A stretch of DNA of 64,000 nt from Allocoprococcus sp004560705 (GCF_052065755.1 NZ_JBQHTK010000006.1:1-64000); one strand, 5' to 3'; shown: positions 49,031-58,652, numbered from the stretch's first letter. Program-made: numbers and translations. Notes: generated by a model from the letters alone, not told the origin.

Positions 49031-50353
49031 CTAGTCAGACTCTTTTCGCTTGCCATAATGGAGAAGTCCGTAAAGAGAAAGTGCAGATATGAGAAACTGG
49101 CTGGCAAGAAGCCCGTGCAGATATGCGAGGATCCCATATTTGGGGATCAGAAAATACACGCTGCAGATTCGCATCAAGAGTCCGGCTGTGTTGGTAAGAA
49201 ATGTGAACGATGTTTTGCCGAGACCGTTCAATATACTGATTAATGCTGTGTTGGTATATAAGAACGGACAAATAAAAGCCAGTGTTATAATGAAATTGCC
49301 GGCCTCGCTGTTGTGGAAAATAAGATTTCCCATAATATTTCCGAGAACGAAGAACCCGGCCATGCAGAGAAAACCAAGAGAAAAACAGCAGAAGACAACC
49401 TTTCGTATCAATTTGGGCAGATTATCTCGCAAATCAGAGACCTGGAGCTCCGCGACGGTCGGAAGAAGCATGGTGGAGACGGAATTTGTGATCGCAGATG
49501 GAAACAGGATGCAGGGGAGCGCCATACCGGTCAGAACCCCGTATGTACTTAAGGAGTCGGATAAAGTCAGTCCATACATTTGAAGACGCAACGGAATCAG
49601 GATTGCTTCCGCACTCTGAAGAAGATTGAGTAACACCCGGTTTGCCGTCAAGGGAATAGAAAGGTGAAGCAGTTCCCTTGCCGGTATAAGAAAATCCTGA
49701 AGTTTCCCGGACGGAGAAAACAGAGTTTCGTGCAGCATAAAGATGCTGTAAATTGCTGAGACTATTTCTCCGCAGACCATGCCCAGTACTGCGATGGTAA
49801 CAGGGGTTCCCATGAAAAAATGCAGGCCGATCTGACACAAAAAAACAACGGAAAGTACTCTGAACAGCTGCTCCAGAAGCTGGGACACGGCTGGTACTTC
49901 TGTTTTTTTCATTCCAAGATAATATCCACAAATACAGCTGTGGATTGCAGCAAAGGGAAAAGCAAGGGACATGGAGGTTAGCAGTTCTGCGCATCGCGGT
50001 TCCTGTAATATGGTAGAAGCAATCGGTTCTGCGCGCTTTTGAACGACAATCAGTGCAGCAAAAGAGAGAATCATACTGAGAAACAGTGCGGTTTTCAAAG
50101 CATTTTGGCAGGTTTTCTCCTGATTCAGAGCCTTGTACTTGGCAACAATGCGCGAAAGCGCAGTCTGAATCCCTGCGGAGGTGAGAGAAAAGCATAGGGT
50201 GTAGACCGGAAAAATAAGCTGATACAGGCCTACTCCTTCGGCCTGAAAGGTTCGGCTCAGGAAAATCCTGTAAAAGAATCCAATCACTCTTGTAAGTAAT
50301 CCTGTAAAGGTTAATATAAAAGTTCCTCTGATAATGGTTTGCTTCCTGGACAT
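49031..50353 (-). CDS. spoVB: Stage V sporulation protein B-like flippase (MOP superfamily)
   Basis: A 440-residue membrane protein with about fourteen helices and the SpoVB/MurJ-type N-terminus (RGTFILTFTGLLTRVIGFFYRIFLSRTFQAEGVGLYQLIFP). The family flips lipid-linked wall or polysaccharide precursors; SpoVB acts in spore cortex synthesis. Paralogs occur, so the exact member is not certain. It is divergent from iscR. Confidence 0.82.
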   Translation of the reverse strand: MSRKQTIIRGTFILTFTGLLTRVIGFFYRIFLSRTFQAEGVGLYQLIFPVYTLCFSLTSAGIQTALSRIVAKYKALNQEKTCQNALKTALFLSMILSFAALIVVQKRAEPIASTILQEPRCAELLTSMSLAFPFAAIHSCICGYYLGMKKTEVPAVSQLLEQLFRVLSVVFLCQIGLHFFMGTPVTIAVLGMVCGEIVSAIYSIFMLHETLFSPSGKLQDFLIPARELLHLSIPLTANRVLLNLLQSAEAILIPLRLQMYGLTLSDSLSTYGVLTGMALPCILFPSAITNSVSTMLLPTVAELQVSDLRDNLPKLIRKVVFCCFSLGFLCMAGFFVLGNIMGNLIFHNSEAGNFIITLAFICPFLYTNTALISILNGLGKTSFTFLTNTAGLLMRICSVYFLIPKYGILAYLHGLLASQFLISALSLYGLLHYGKRKESD

Positions 50354-50400
50354 AATGACTCCTAGAAGGATATTTGTTAAAGCTTATTCGGAAAAGTGAC

Positions 50401-50461
50401 TTGACAGAACATCTGTATAGTGATATTCTCTTTATGAATTAATCCTAGCAAAAAACTAGGA
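50401..50461 (+). promoter_or_regulatory. isc operon promoter and probable IscR/Rrf2 operator
   Basis: TTGACA (50401-50406) and TATTCT (50424-50429) with a 17-bp spacer. A palindrome TCCTAG-N7-CTAGGA (50443-50461) sits just past the expected transcription start, suiting autorepression by the first gene product. Confidence 0.7.
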
Positions 50462-50501
50462 ATAAAACAGGATATACTGGTAATGAATAGAAGGTGATGG
50501 C

Positions 50502-50960
50502 GTGAAACTATCCACAAAAGGAAGATATGGACTGCGTGCATTTATAGATCTGGCAGAATATGAAGGGGTGGGGCCGGTGTCGATCAGCAGCATTTCCGAA
50601 CGACAGGATATTTCCGAACGATATCTGGAACAACTGATGGCCAAGATGAAGAAGGCAGGTCTGGTCAAAAGTGTAAGAGGAGCCGGAGGCGGTTACATAC
50701 TGGCCAGAAAGGCATCGGAAATATCGGTTGGAGATGTGCTTCGGGCATTGGAAGGAAGTGTTGAGCCGGTAACGTGTGCAGCATTTCACCCGGAAGAGAC
50801 CTGTACCGTCAAAGACCGTTGTGTTGCGAAATACGTCTGGCAGAAAGTCAATGAGAGTGTAACTGCTACAGTAGACGGCATTATGATCGATACTCTCATA
50901 AAAGAAACGAACCAGAAAGAAACGAATCAAAAAGAAGAAAATGAAAAATATAGAATGTAA
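50502..50960 (+). CDS. iscR: Rrf2 family regulator (IscR-like)
   Basis: A 152-residue repressor with a winged helix (MKLSTKGRYGLRAFIDLA, SERYLEQLMAKMKKAGLVKS) and three conserved cysteines (Cys92, Cys101, Cys107) for a 2Fe-2S cluster. It should sense Fe-S status and control the following iscS-iscU genes. The start is GTG. The C-terminal tail has a short ETNQK tandem repeat. A palindrome near its promoter is the likely operator. Confidence 0.9.
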   Translation: MKLSTKGRYGLRAFIDLAEYEGVGPVSISSISERQDISERYLEQLMAKMKKAGLVKSVRGAGGGYILARKASEISVGDVLRALEGSVEPVTCAAFHPEETCTVKDRCVAKYVWQKVNESVTATVDGIMIDTLIKETNQKETNQKEENEKYRM

Positions 50961-50996
50961 AAGATGGAATATAAAGACAAGAAGGAGGAAGAACTT

Positions 50997-52181
50997 ATGA
51001 ATAAAGTCATATATTTGGATAATGCTGCAACTACAAAGACAGCCCCGGAGGTAGTGGAGGCGATGCTGCCTTATTTTACAGAGTATTACGGCAATCCCTC
51101 AAGTGTGTACAGCTTTGCATCCGGTAACAAAGAGAAGATCAATGAGCAGAGAGAACGCATTGCAGAGATGCTCGGAGCTGCTCCCAATGAGATCTATTTT
51201 ACGGCAGGCGGATCGGAATCCGACAACTGGGCACTGAAGGCAACGGCGGAAGCGTATGCAGAGAAAGGAAAGCATATTATCACGACGAAGATTGAGCATC
51301 ATGCGATTCTTCATACCGGGGAATATCTCCAGAAACGCGGCTATGAAGTGACGTATCTGGATGTGGATGAGAACGGACTTGTGAAGTTGGATGAGCTGGA
51401 AGCGGCGATTCGCCCGGATACGATCCTGATTTCCGTTATGTTCGCCAACAATGAGATCGGTACCATCGAACCGATCAAAGAGATCGGTGCCATCGCGAAA
51501 AAGCATGGTTTGCTGTTCCATACGGATGCAGTTCAGGCATTTGGACAGGTACCGATCGATGTAAATGAGTGTCAGATCGATATGCTGAGTGCCAGCGGTC
51601 ATAAGCTGAACGGACCGAAAGGAATCGGGTTCCTTTATATCCGCAAGGGTGTTAAGATCCGCTCCTTTATTCATGGCGGCGCACAGGAGAGAAAGCGCCG
51701 TGCCGGAACGGAAAATGTACCGGGAATTATCGGGCTTGGAACAGCAGCAGCAAGGGCAGCGGCTACCATGGAGGAACGTGCAAAGAAAGAGATTGAAATG
51801 CGTGACTATCTGATCAGCCGGGTGCTTGATGAAATCCCGTATACAAAGCTGAACGGACACCCGGAAAAGAGGCTTCCGAATAATGCAAACTTCAGTTTCC
51901 GGTTTATCGAAGGGGAATCCCTTCTGATCCGTCTGGATATGGCAGGTATCTGTGGATCAAGCGGTTCTGCCTGCACTTCGGGATCTCTGGATCCGTCCCA
52001 TGTGCTGATGGCGATCGGACTTCCACACGAGATCGCGCATGGATCGCTGCGGCTGACACTGAATGAAGAGATCACCAGAGAAGAGATCGACTATGTCGTA
52101 GAACAATTGAAAACGATCGTAAGTGATCTGAGAAATATGTCACCGCTTTATGAAGACTTTATGAAAAAACAGGAGAAATAA
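50997..52181 (+). CDS. iscS: Cysteine desulfurase (IscS/NifS)
   Basis: A 394-residue PLP enzyme that takes sulfur from cysteine for Fe-S clusters and thiolated tRNA. YLDNAATTK at the N-terminus, HHAILH, the PLP lysine in SGHKLNGPKG (about residue 202), and the active cysteine in SSGSACTSG (about 324) are present. AAGGAGG lies eight bases before the ATG at 50997. It feeds the neighbouring IscU and MnmA. Confidence 0.95.
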   Translation: MNKVIYLDNAATTKTAPEVVEAMLPYFTEYYGNPSSVYSFASGNKEKINEQRERIAEMLGAAPNEIYFTAGGSESDNWALKATAEAYAEKGKHIITTKIEHHAILHTGEYLQKRGYEVTYLDVDENGLVKLDELEAAIRPDTILISVMFANNEIGTIEPIKEIGAIAKKHGLLFHTDAVQAFGQVPIDVNECQIDMLSASGHKLNGPKGIGFLYIRKGVKIRSFIHGGAQERKRRAGTENVPGIIGLGTAAARAAATMEERAKKEIEMRDYLISRVLDEIPYTKLNGHPEKRLPNNANFSFRFIEGESLLIRLDMAGICGSSGSACTSGSLDPSHVLMAIGLPHEIAHGSLRLTLNEEITREEIDYVVEQLKTIVSDLRNMSPLYEDFMKKQEK

Positions 52182-52197
52182 CAGGAGGTAAATATAG

Positions 52198-52641
52198 ATG
52201 TATTCAGAAAAAGTAATGGATCATTTTCAGCACCCGAGAAATATGGGTGAGATTGAAAATGCCAGTGGAGTGGGAACAGTAGGTAATGCGAAATGTGGAG
52301 ATATCATGAGAATTTATCTTGATATTGACGATAACGGTATCATCAGGGATGTCAAATTCAAGACTTTCGGGTGCGGAGCTGCCGTTGCGACCAGTAGTAT
52401 GGCGACGGAGCTTGTGAAAGGCAAGAATATTCAGGAGGCAATGCAGATCACGAATAAAGCCGTTATGGAAGCACTTGACGGTCTTCCGCCGGTAAAGGTA
52501 CATTGTTCTCTTCTGGCGGAAGAAGCAATTCATGCAGCACTCTGGGATTATGCGCAGAAGAATGGAATTAAGATCGAAGGACTTGAAAAACCGAAGTCCG
52601 ATATTCATGAAGGAGAAGAGGACGAGGAAGAAGAGTACTAG
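52198..52641 (+). CDS. iscU: Fe-S cluster assembly scaffold IscU/NifU
   Basis: A 147-residue scaffold with the three cluster-ligating cysteines in AKCGD, FGCGAA and VHCSLL, and the aspartate after the first. It starts 16 bases after iscS with AGGAGG. The C-terminus carries a run of acidic residues, longer than usual. Confidence 0.95.
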   Translation: MYSEKVMDHFQHPRNMGEIENASGVGTVGNAKCGDIMRIYLDIDDNGIIRDVKFKTFGCGAAVATSSMATELVKGKNIQEAMQITNKAVMEALDGLPPVKVHCSLLAEEAIHAALWDYAQKNGIKIEGLEKPKSDIHEGEEDEEEEY

Positions 52642-52670
52642 TATACTAGACTTTGCCGCGGAGAAGAAGG

Positions 52671-53768
52671 ATGGAGAAAAAGAAAGTTGTTGTTGGAATG
52701 TCCGGCGGTGTGGATTCTTCCGTTGCTGCCTACCTGCTAAAGGAACAGGGATATGATGTGATCGGTGTCACAATGCAGATCTGGCAGGATGAAGAAGAAA
52801 CGGTGCAGGAGGAAAACGGTGGATGCTGTGGCCTCAGTGCAGTGGAAGACGCGCGCCGGGTAGCTGCCGCACTGGATATTCCGTACTATGTGATGAATTT
52901 TAAGAAAGAATTTCAGAAATATGTCATTGACTATTTTATGGATGAGTATCTGAACGGACGGACTCCGAATCCGTGTATTGCGTGCAACCGGTATGTGAAA
53001 TGGGAAGCACTTCTTACGCGAAGTATGGAAATCGGTGCTGATTATATTGCGACAGGGCATTACGCAAGAATCGATGTACTTCCAAACGGAAGATATGCGA
53101 TTAAGCATTCGGCAACCAGAATGAAGGACCAGACATATGCACTTTACAATCTGACACAGGATCAGCTGAAACGGACTCTGATGCCGGTGGGAGAGTATTC
53201 CAAGGAAGAGATCCGTGCTATTGCAGAGAATATCCATCTCAAAGTGGCCAGTAAACCGGACAGTCAGGATATCTGCTTTGTACCGGACGGGGATTACGCG
53301 GAATTTATCCGAAGAGAAAGCAAAAAAGAAGTACCCGAGGGGAATTTTGTCAGTACCGACGGGAAAATCCTTGGAAGACATAAAGGAATTACACATTATA
53401 CCGTCGGACAGCGCAAGGGCCTGGGCCTCTCTCTCGGACACCCCGCATTTGTTCTGGAGATTCGACCGGAAACGAACGAAGTCGTAATAGGAACGAATGA
53501 AGAATCCATGACACGGTTCGTGAAGGCAAATCGTCTGAACTTTATGGCAGTTGAAGATATCGAAGGCGAGATGCGTGCATTTGGCAAAATACGATACAAT
53601 CATAAAGGTGCACCGTGTACGGTCAAAAGAACGGGTGAAGATGAAATCCTTTGCACATTTGACGAACCGGTAAGGGCGGTGACGCCGGGGCAGGCATTGG
53701 TTCTTTATGACGGAGATTACGTGCTGGGAGGCGGAACGATCATTACAGACAGAAACACATCCCTGTAG
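52671..53768 (+). CDS. mnmA: tRNA-specific 2-thiouridylase MnmA
   Basis: A 365-residue enzyme that makes s2U34 in tRNA for Lys, Glu and Gln, using sulfur from IscS. GMSGGVDSS is the PP-loop ATP site, the catalytic cysteines lie in PNPCIACNRYVKW and SQDICFV, and the beta-barrel C-terminal half is complete. I start at 52671, seven bases after GGAG. Its place behind iscS-iscU fits the sulfur relay. Confidence 0.95.
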   Translation: MEKKKVVVGMSGGVDSSVAAYLLKEQGYDVIGVTMQIWQDEEETVQEENGGCCGLSAVEDARRVAAALDIPYYVMNFKKEFQKYVIDYFMDEYLNGRTPNPCIACNRYVKWEALLTRSMEIGADYIATGHYARIDVLPNGRYAIKHSATRMKDQTYALYNLTQDQLKRTLMPVGEYSKEEIRAIAENIHLKVASKPDSQDICFVPDGDYAEFIRRESKKEVPEGNFVSTDGKILGRHKGITHYTVGQRKGLGLSLGHPAFVLEIRPETNEVVIGTNEESMTRFVKANRLNFMAVEDIEGEMRAFGKIRYNHKGAPCTVKRTGEDEILCTFDEPVRAVTPGQALVLYDGDYVLGGGTIITDRNTSL

Positions 53769-53800
53769 TACAAGACGGCATCGTTCCGGAAAGGAGAAAA

Positions 53801-54604
53801 ATGTGCAGCGACTCACATATGCATACACGCTTTTCGGGGGATTCCGAAGCAGACCCGGAGAGCATGATTCTTGCGTCCATATCGAAAGGACTCGAAAGTA
53901 TCTGCATCACAGACCATGAAGATATGGACTATGTCTGTGAAGGAATCGAATTTATATTTGGCAGAGAAGAATATTTCCGCACATTTTCAGAGCTTCGGGA
54001 AAAATATAAGGATCAGATCGATCTGCGAATCGGTGTGGAAATCGGACTTCAGCCGCATCTCCCGGAAAGAATTCACTCTTTCCTGAAAGGATATTCTTTT
54101 GATTATGTGATCGGATCCGTACATGTGATTCGGGGAAAGGATCCATATTACAGAGACTTCTTTGATGGGCGGACGGATAGGGAAGCATATCGGGAAGTGC
54201 TGGATGAGACGCTGACTGATATCAGCTGTTGTCCGGATTTTGATGCGCTGGGGCACCTGGATTACTCCGTGCGCTACGGTACACATAGAGAAGAAGAGTA
54301 TTCCTACCAGGCATTCTCGGATCAGATCGACGAGATACTGCGTTTTCTGATCGAACATGGAAAGGGGCTTGAATTGAATACGGCTGGACTTAAGTATGGT
54401 CTTCCCTTTGCACATCCACATCCGGATATCCTGAAACGTTACCGGGAACTGGGAGGCGAGATCGTGACGATCGGCTCAGATGCCCACAGGGAAGAGCATA
54501 TCGCTTATGGATTTGACAAGGTTTCCGGGATCCTCGAAGACTGCGGATTTCGATATTATGCAGAGTTTAAAAATAGGGAGCCGGTTTTCAGGAGAATTAA
54601 ATAA
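53801..54604 (+). CDS. PHP-domain phosphatase, histidinol-phosphatase (HisJ/HisK) family
   Basis: A 267-residue PHP superfamily hydrolase. The metal-binding motifs DSHMHTRFSGD, ITDHEDM, GVEIG, GSVHV, LGHLDY and a final GSDAH are in the order seen in histidinol-phosphate phosphatase. The function in histidine synthesis is inferred; no his genes are adjacent. AAAGGAG lies four bases before the ATG. Confidence 0.83.
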   Translation: MCSDSHMHTRFSGDSEADPESMILASISKGLESICITDHEDMDYVCEGIEFIFGREEYFRTFSELREKYKDQIDLRIGVEIGLQPHLPERIHSFLKGYSFDYVIGSVHVIRGKDPYYRDFFDGRTDREAYREVLDETLTDISCCPDFDALGHLDYSVRYGTHREEEYSYQAFSDQIDEILRFLIEHGKGLELNTAGLKYGLPFAHPHPDILKRYRELGGEIVTIGSDAHREEHIAYGFDKVSGILEDCGFRYYAEFKNREPVFRRIK

Positions 54605-54640
54605 AAAATGGAAAACAGCCCACAAAAATGCAAAAGACAC

Positions 54641-54669
54641 TTGAATTTTTGTTCGGGATTTAGTACAAT
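54641..54669 (+). promoter_or_regulatory. Promoter of gap
   Basis: TTGAAT (54641-54646) and TACAAT (54664-54669) with a 17-bp spacer, giving a leader of about 90 bases. Confidence 0.7.
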
Positions 54670-54765
54670 AAAACATAGTTGATGAATCTTTAACAATGTT
54701 AATCATTTATCATTTCTGTAGCTGTAACAAACAGTAATACAATTAAACTTTAGGAGGACTAAATC

Positions 54766-55779
54766 ATGGCAGTAAAAGTAGCAATCAATGGATTTGGACG
54801 TATCGGACGTCTTGCGTTCAGACAAATGTTCGGAGCAGAAGGATATGAGATCGTTGCAATCAACGACCTGACATCTCCTAAAATGTTAGCTCACTTATTA
54901 AAATACGATTCTACTCAGGGAAAATACGCATTAGCTGATACTGTAACAGCTGGCGAAGATTCTATCACTGTTGATGGAAAAGAAATCAAAATCTACGCTG
55001 AAGCTAAAGCTGAAAACCTTCCATGGGGAGAACTTGATGTAGATGTAGTTCTTGAATGTACAGGATTCTACACATCTAAAGCAAAAGCAGAAGCACATAT
55101 CACAGCAGGTGCTAAGAATGTTATCATCTCAGCTCCGGCAGGAAATGACCTTCCGACTATCGTTTACAATGTAAACCATGAAAAGATTACAAAAGATGAT
55201 CATATCATTTCAGCAGCTTCTTGTACAACAAACTGTCTGGCACCGATGGCTAAGGCATTGAACGATCTTGCACCGATCAAATCTGGTATCATGTGTACAA
55301 TCCATGCTTACACAGGTGATCAGATGACTCTTGACGGACCGCAGAGAAAAGGCGATCTCAGAAGATCTCGTGCAGCAGCATGCAACATCGTTCCAAACAG
55401 CACAGGAGCAGCTAAAGCTATTGGTTTAGTAATTCCTGAATTAAATGGAAAATTAATCGGATCTGCTCAGCGTGTTCCGACCCCGACAGGTTCTACTACA
55501 ATCCTTACAGCAGTTGTTGAAGGAAATGTAACTGTAGATCAGATCAATGCAGCTATGAAAGCAGCTTCTAACGAATCTTTCGGATACAATACAGATGAAA
55601 TCGTTTCAAGCGATATCGTTGGTATGACATATGGTTCATTATTCGATGCTACACAGACAATGGCTATGCCGCTTGACAACGGAACTACAGAAGTTCAGGT
55701 TGTTTCTTGGTATGACAATGAAAATTCTTACACAAGCCAGATGGTAAGAACAATCAAACACTTCGGAACATTACTGTAA
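54766..55779 (+). CDS. gap: Glyceraldehyde-3-phosphate dehydrogenase
   Basis: The 337-residue glycolytic enzyme has INGFGRIGR (NAD loop), the catalytic cysteine in SAASCTTNCLAP (about residue 153) and the usual C-terminal SWYDNENSYTSQMVR. Codons are strongly biased to GCT, TCT and ACA compared with neighbouring genes, as expected for a very highly expressed gene. AGGAGG precedes the ATG. A terminator separates it from pgk. Confidence 0.98.
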   Translation: MAVKVAINGFGRIGRLAFRQMFGAEGYEIVAINDLTSPKMLAHLLKYDSTQGKYALADTVTAGEDSITVDGKEIKIYAEAKAENLPWGELDVDVVLECTGFYTSKAKAEAHITAGAKNVIISAPAGNDLPTIVYNVNHEKITKDDHIISAASCTTNCLAPMAKALNDLAPIKSGIMCTIHAYTGDQMTLDGPQRKGDLRRSRAAACNIVPNSTGAAKAIGLVIPELNGKLIGSAQRVPTPTGSTTILTAVVEGNVTVDQINAAMKAASNESFGYNTDEIVSSDIVGMTYGSLFDATQTMAMPLDNGTTEVQVVSWYDNENSYTSQMVRTIKHFGTLL

Positions 55780-55834
55780 GCCGGATGTTTGGCAATTGAA
55801 TCTGACGGATTATTTCCAGAATAGACTCACAAAG

Positions 55835-55872
55835 GGTCCGGTCTTATTTGGGACCGGACCTTATTTTTTAAG
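55835..55872 (+). terminator. Strong terminator between gap and pgk
   Basis: GGTCCGGTC (55835-55843) pairs with GACCGGACC (55852-55860), followed by TTATTTTTT. It should reduce transcription into pgk. Confidence 0.85.
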
Positions 55873-55892
55873 AAATTAAGGAGGCATATGAC

Positions 55893-57086
55893 ATGCTTAA
55901 CAAAAAATCAGTAGATGACATTAATGTTAAGGGCAAAAGAGTCCTTGTAAGATGCGATTTTAACGTACCGCTCATCGATGGAAAGATCACAGACGAGAAC
56001 CGTCTTGTCGCAGCACTTCCGACCATCAAGAAATTGATCGCTGACGGCGGAAAGATCATTCTTTGCTCTCATCTTGGAAAACCGAAGGGAGAACCGAAAC
56101 CGGAATTATCTCTTGCGCCGGTAGCTGTAAGACTTTCTGAACTTCTTGGACAGGAAGTAAAATTCGCTGCAGATCCAGAAGTAGTAGGACCGAACGCGAG
56201 AGCTGCAGTAGAAGCTATGAAAGACGGCGATGTGATCCTTCTTGAAAATACACGTTACAGAATTGAAGAGACAAAGAACGGCGAAGCATTCTCCAAAGAA
56301 CTCGCTTCTCTTTGTGATGTATTTGTAAACGATGCATTTGGTACTGCTCATCGTGCACACTGCTCTAACGTAGGTGTTACTCAGTTTGTTGATACAGCAG
56401 TTGTAGGATACTTAATGCAGAAAGAAATCGATTTCCTTGGAAACGCAGTCAACAATCCGGAAAGACCGTTTGTTGCTATTCTTGGCGGAGCAAAAGTTTC
56501 CAGCAAGATCTCTGTAATTGAGAACCTGCTTGAAAAAGTTGATACACTGATTATCGGTGGTGGTATGTCTTACACATTCAGCAAAGCTCAGGGCGGATCT
56601 GTTGGTAATTCTCTTCTGGAAGAAGATTATTGTGAATATGCTCTGAATATGATCAAGAAAGCAGAAGAAAAGGGCGTTAAGTTATTACTTCCGGTTGATA
56701 ATGTGATTGCGGACGACTTCTCTAACGATGCAAACACCAAGATCGTTGGACGCGGCGAGATTCCGGATGGATGGGAAGGCCTTGATATCGGACCGGAAAC
56801 TGCTAAATTATATGCAGAAGCTGTTAAAGAAGCTAAGACGGTTGTATGGAACGGACCGATGGGAGCATTCGAAATGCCGAAGTTTGCTGCAGGAACAGAA
56901 GCTGTAGCGAAAGCTTTAGCTGAGACAGATGCTGTTACGATCATTGGTGGCGGCGACAGCGCAGCAGCTGTTAACCAGCTTGGATATGGTGACAAGATGA
57001 CTCATATTTCAACAGGTGGCGGAGCTTCTCTTGAATTCCTTGAAGGAAAAGAACTTCCGGGCGTAGCTGCAGCGAACGATAAATAG
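55893..57086 (+). CDS. pgk: Phosphoglycerate kinase
   Basis: A 397-residue two-domain kinase making ATP from 1,3-bisphosphoglycerate. RVLVRCDFNVPL near the N-terminus, ILGGAKVSSKI, and the C-terminal GGGDSAAAV are diagnostic. AAGGAGG lies upstream of the ATG. It shares the biased codon use of gap and is followed 12 bases later by tpiA. Confidence 0.98.
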   Translation: MLNKKSVDDINVKGKRVLVRCDFNVPLIDGKITDENRLVAALPTIKKLIADGGKIILCSHLGKPKGEPKPELSLAPVAVRLSELLGQEVKFAADPEVVGPNARAAVEAMKDGDVILLENTRYRIEETKNGEAFSKELASLCDVFVNDAFGTAHRAHCSNVGVTQFVDTAVVGYLMQKEIDFLGNAVNNPERPFVAILGGAKVSSKISVIENLLEKVDTLIIGGGMSYTFSKAQGGSVGNSLLEEDYCEYALNMIKKAEEKGVKLLLPVDNVIADDFSNDANTKIVGRGEIPDGWEGLDIGPETAKLYAEAVKEAKTVVWNGPMGAFEMPKFAAGTEAVAKALAETDAVTIIGGGDSAAAVNQLGYGDKMTHISTGGGASLEFLEGKELPGVAAANDK

Positions 57087-57098
57087 GAGGAACATAAA

Positions 57099-57848
57099 AT
57101 GGCTAGAAAGAAAATCATTGCCGGAAACTGGAAGATGAACATGACTCCGTCTGAAGCAGTTGAACTGGTAAATACATTAAAACCACTGGTAGCAACAGAA
57201 GACGCAGATGTTGTATTCTGTGTACCTGCTATCGACATCATTCCTGTTATGGAAGCTGCTAAAGGAAGCAACATCCAGGTAGGTGCTGAGAATATGTACT
57301 TTGAAGAGAAAGGTGCATATACAGGAGAAATCTCTCCGGCAATGCTTACAGATGTAGGAGTTAAATATGTGGTTCTCGGACATTCTGAGAGAAGAGAATA
57401 TTTTGCAGAGACGAATGAGACCGTTAATAAGAAAATGCTGAAGGCATTTGAACATGGAATTACACCGATCATGTGCTGTGGAGAGACTCTGGAACAGAGA
57501 GAACAGGGTGTAACAATGGATTTCATCCGCCAGCAGGTTAAAGTTGGATTCCTGAATGTTACTGCGGATCAGGCAAAGACAGCCGTAATCGCTTATGAAC
57601 CGATCTGGGCGATCGGAACCGGCAAGACTGCTACGACAGAGCAGGCACAGGAAGTTTGCAAGGCAATCCGTGAATGCATCGCTGAGATCTATGATGAAGC
57701 GACAGCAGAAGCAATCCGTATTCAGTATGGCGGATCTGTAAATGCTGCTACTGCACCGGAATTATTTGCTCAGCCGGATATTGACGGCGGCTTAGTAGGC
57801 GGCGCAGCTCTGAAACCGGATTTCGGAAAGATCGTTAACTGGAAATAA
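57099..57848 (+). CDS. tpiA: Triosephosphate isomerase
   Basis: A 249-residue TIM-barrel enzyme. The active-site lysine is in AGNWKMN, the histidine in LGHSERR and the glutamate in AYEPIWAIGTGK, all intact. It directly follows pgk in one transcript and ends before a strong bidirectional terminator. Confidence 0.98.
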   Translation: MARKKIIAGNWKMNMTPSEAVELVNTLKPLVATEDADVVFCVPAIDIIPVMEAAKGSNIQVGAENMYFEEKGAYTGEISPAMLTDVGVKYVVLGHSERREYFAETNETVNKKMLKAFEHGITPIMCCGETLEQREQGVTMDFIRQQVKVGFLNVTADQAKTAVIAYEPIWAIGTGKTATTEQAQEVCKAIRECIAEIYDEATAEAIRIQYGGSVNAATAPELFAQPDIDGGLVGGAALKPDFGKIVNWK

Positions 57849-57889
57849 GAGAACGATCCATCTTAAAGAATATTATTAAAGAACATAAT

Positions 57890-57930
57890 AAAAATCCCGC
57901 TCCGGCGATAAACCGGAGGCGGGATTTTTT
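57890..57930 (+). terminator. Bidirectional terminator between tpiA and the flavin reductase-rubredoxin gene
   Basis: AAAAATCCCGCTCCGG (57890-57905) pairs with CCGGAGGCGGGATTTTTT (57913-57930), with one bulged base. A and T runs flank both sides, serving the two convergent genes. Confidence 0.92.
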
Positions 57931-57940
57931 AGTGAGATTA

Positions 57941-58582
57941 TTAATCAACTTTTTTGAATTTATCGGCTCCCTGCTTGCAAATCGGGCAGATGAAATCAGC
58001 CGGAAGTTCATCCCCTTCATATACGTAGCCGCAGATCTGGCAGACATATTTTGATACAGCCTGTTTTGGAGCTTCTTCTTCTTCCGGAAGATAGGTTGGT
58101 GCGTTTTTCGGGCTCTTTCCTTTTACTACTTTATGATAATAAGAATAGGTCATTTCCGGAACAGAAGTATCGTATACTTCGGCAGCGATCACTTCGCCAA
58201 GGAATACGGTGTGCGTGGAAGTTTCCATCTTATCTACTACCTTACAGACAACATATCCGCAGGTCTGCTTTAAAACAGGAGCACCGGATACGAGTTCGAA
58301 ATCAACCCCATCGAATTTGTTAATCTCTTTTCCGGACTGAAAACCGAATTTTCCGATCAGATCGGCCGGTGATGCTTCTGATAAGATAGAAAAAGAGAAG
58401 ACGCCTGCTTTTTCGATACATTCGTTTGTGTAGTTGTCATGGTTGATACTTGCAGCAATGGTAGCCGGAGAAGACGTGATCTGCATCACGCTGTTTGCAA
58501 CGCATCCGGTCGGGCGATCACCGTCCATCGTTCCAACGATGTATACGCCATATGACATGTTTCTGAAAATTTTCGTATTCAT
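57941..58582 (-). CDS. hrb: Flavin reductase-rubredoxin fusion (high molecular weight rubredoxin type)
   Basis: A 213-residue protein: an N-terminal FMN-binding flavin reductase domain (about 1-155; GDRPTGCVANSVMQITSSP) and a C-terminal rubredoxin (about 172-213) with YVCQICGYVYEG and FICPICKQG giving the four Cys ligands. In clostridia such Hrb proteins pass electrons from NADH:rubredoxin oxidoreductase to flavodiiron proteins to remove O2 or NO. It has its own promoter and is convergent with tpiA. Confidence 0.9.
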   Translation of the reverse strand: MNTKIFRNMSYGVYIVGTMDGDRPTGCVANSVMQITSSPATIAASINHDNYTNECIEKAGVFSFSILSEASPADLIGKFGFQSGKEINKFDGVDFELVSGAPVLKQTCGYVVCKVVDKMETSTHTVFLGEVIAAEVYDTSVPEMTYSYYHKVVKGKSPKNAPTYLPEEEEAPKQAVSKYVCQICGYVYEGDELPADFICPICKQGADKFKKVD

Positions 58583-58624
58583 GAAATACCTCCTTGATAA
58601 AAACGATAATTATTACTGATATTA

Positions 58625-58652
58625 ATTATACCATTTTATTTACATTTGTCAA
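58625..58652 (-). promoter_or_regulatory. Promoter of the flavin reductase-rubredoxin gene
   Basis: On the minus strand TTGACA (58647-58652) and TATAAT (58625-58630) with a 16-bp spacer. The following leader is AT-rich with ATAATTATT-type half palindromes, possibly a redox-regulator site, but not a clear PerR or Rex box. Confidence 0.75.

Noticed and set aside
49089..49583. Plus-strand open frame of 164 codons downstream of the SpoIIM-like gene
   Set aside because: It is antisense to the SpoVB-like flippase, which shows consistent membrane topology and family motifs.
50890..50945. Short tandem repeat at the end of iscR as a possible CRISPR or satellite
   Set aside because: It is two copies of a 15-base coding repeat (ETNQK) within the disordered tail, with no spacers or further copies.
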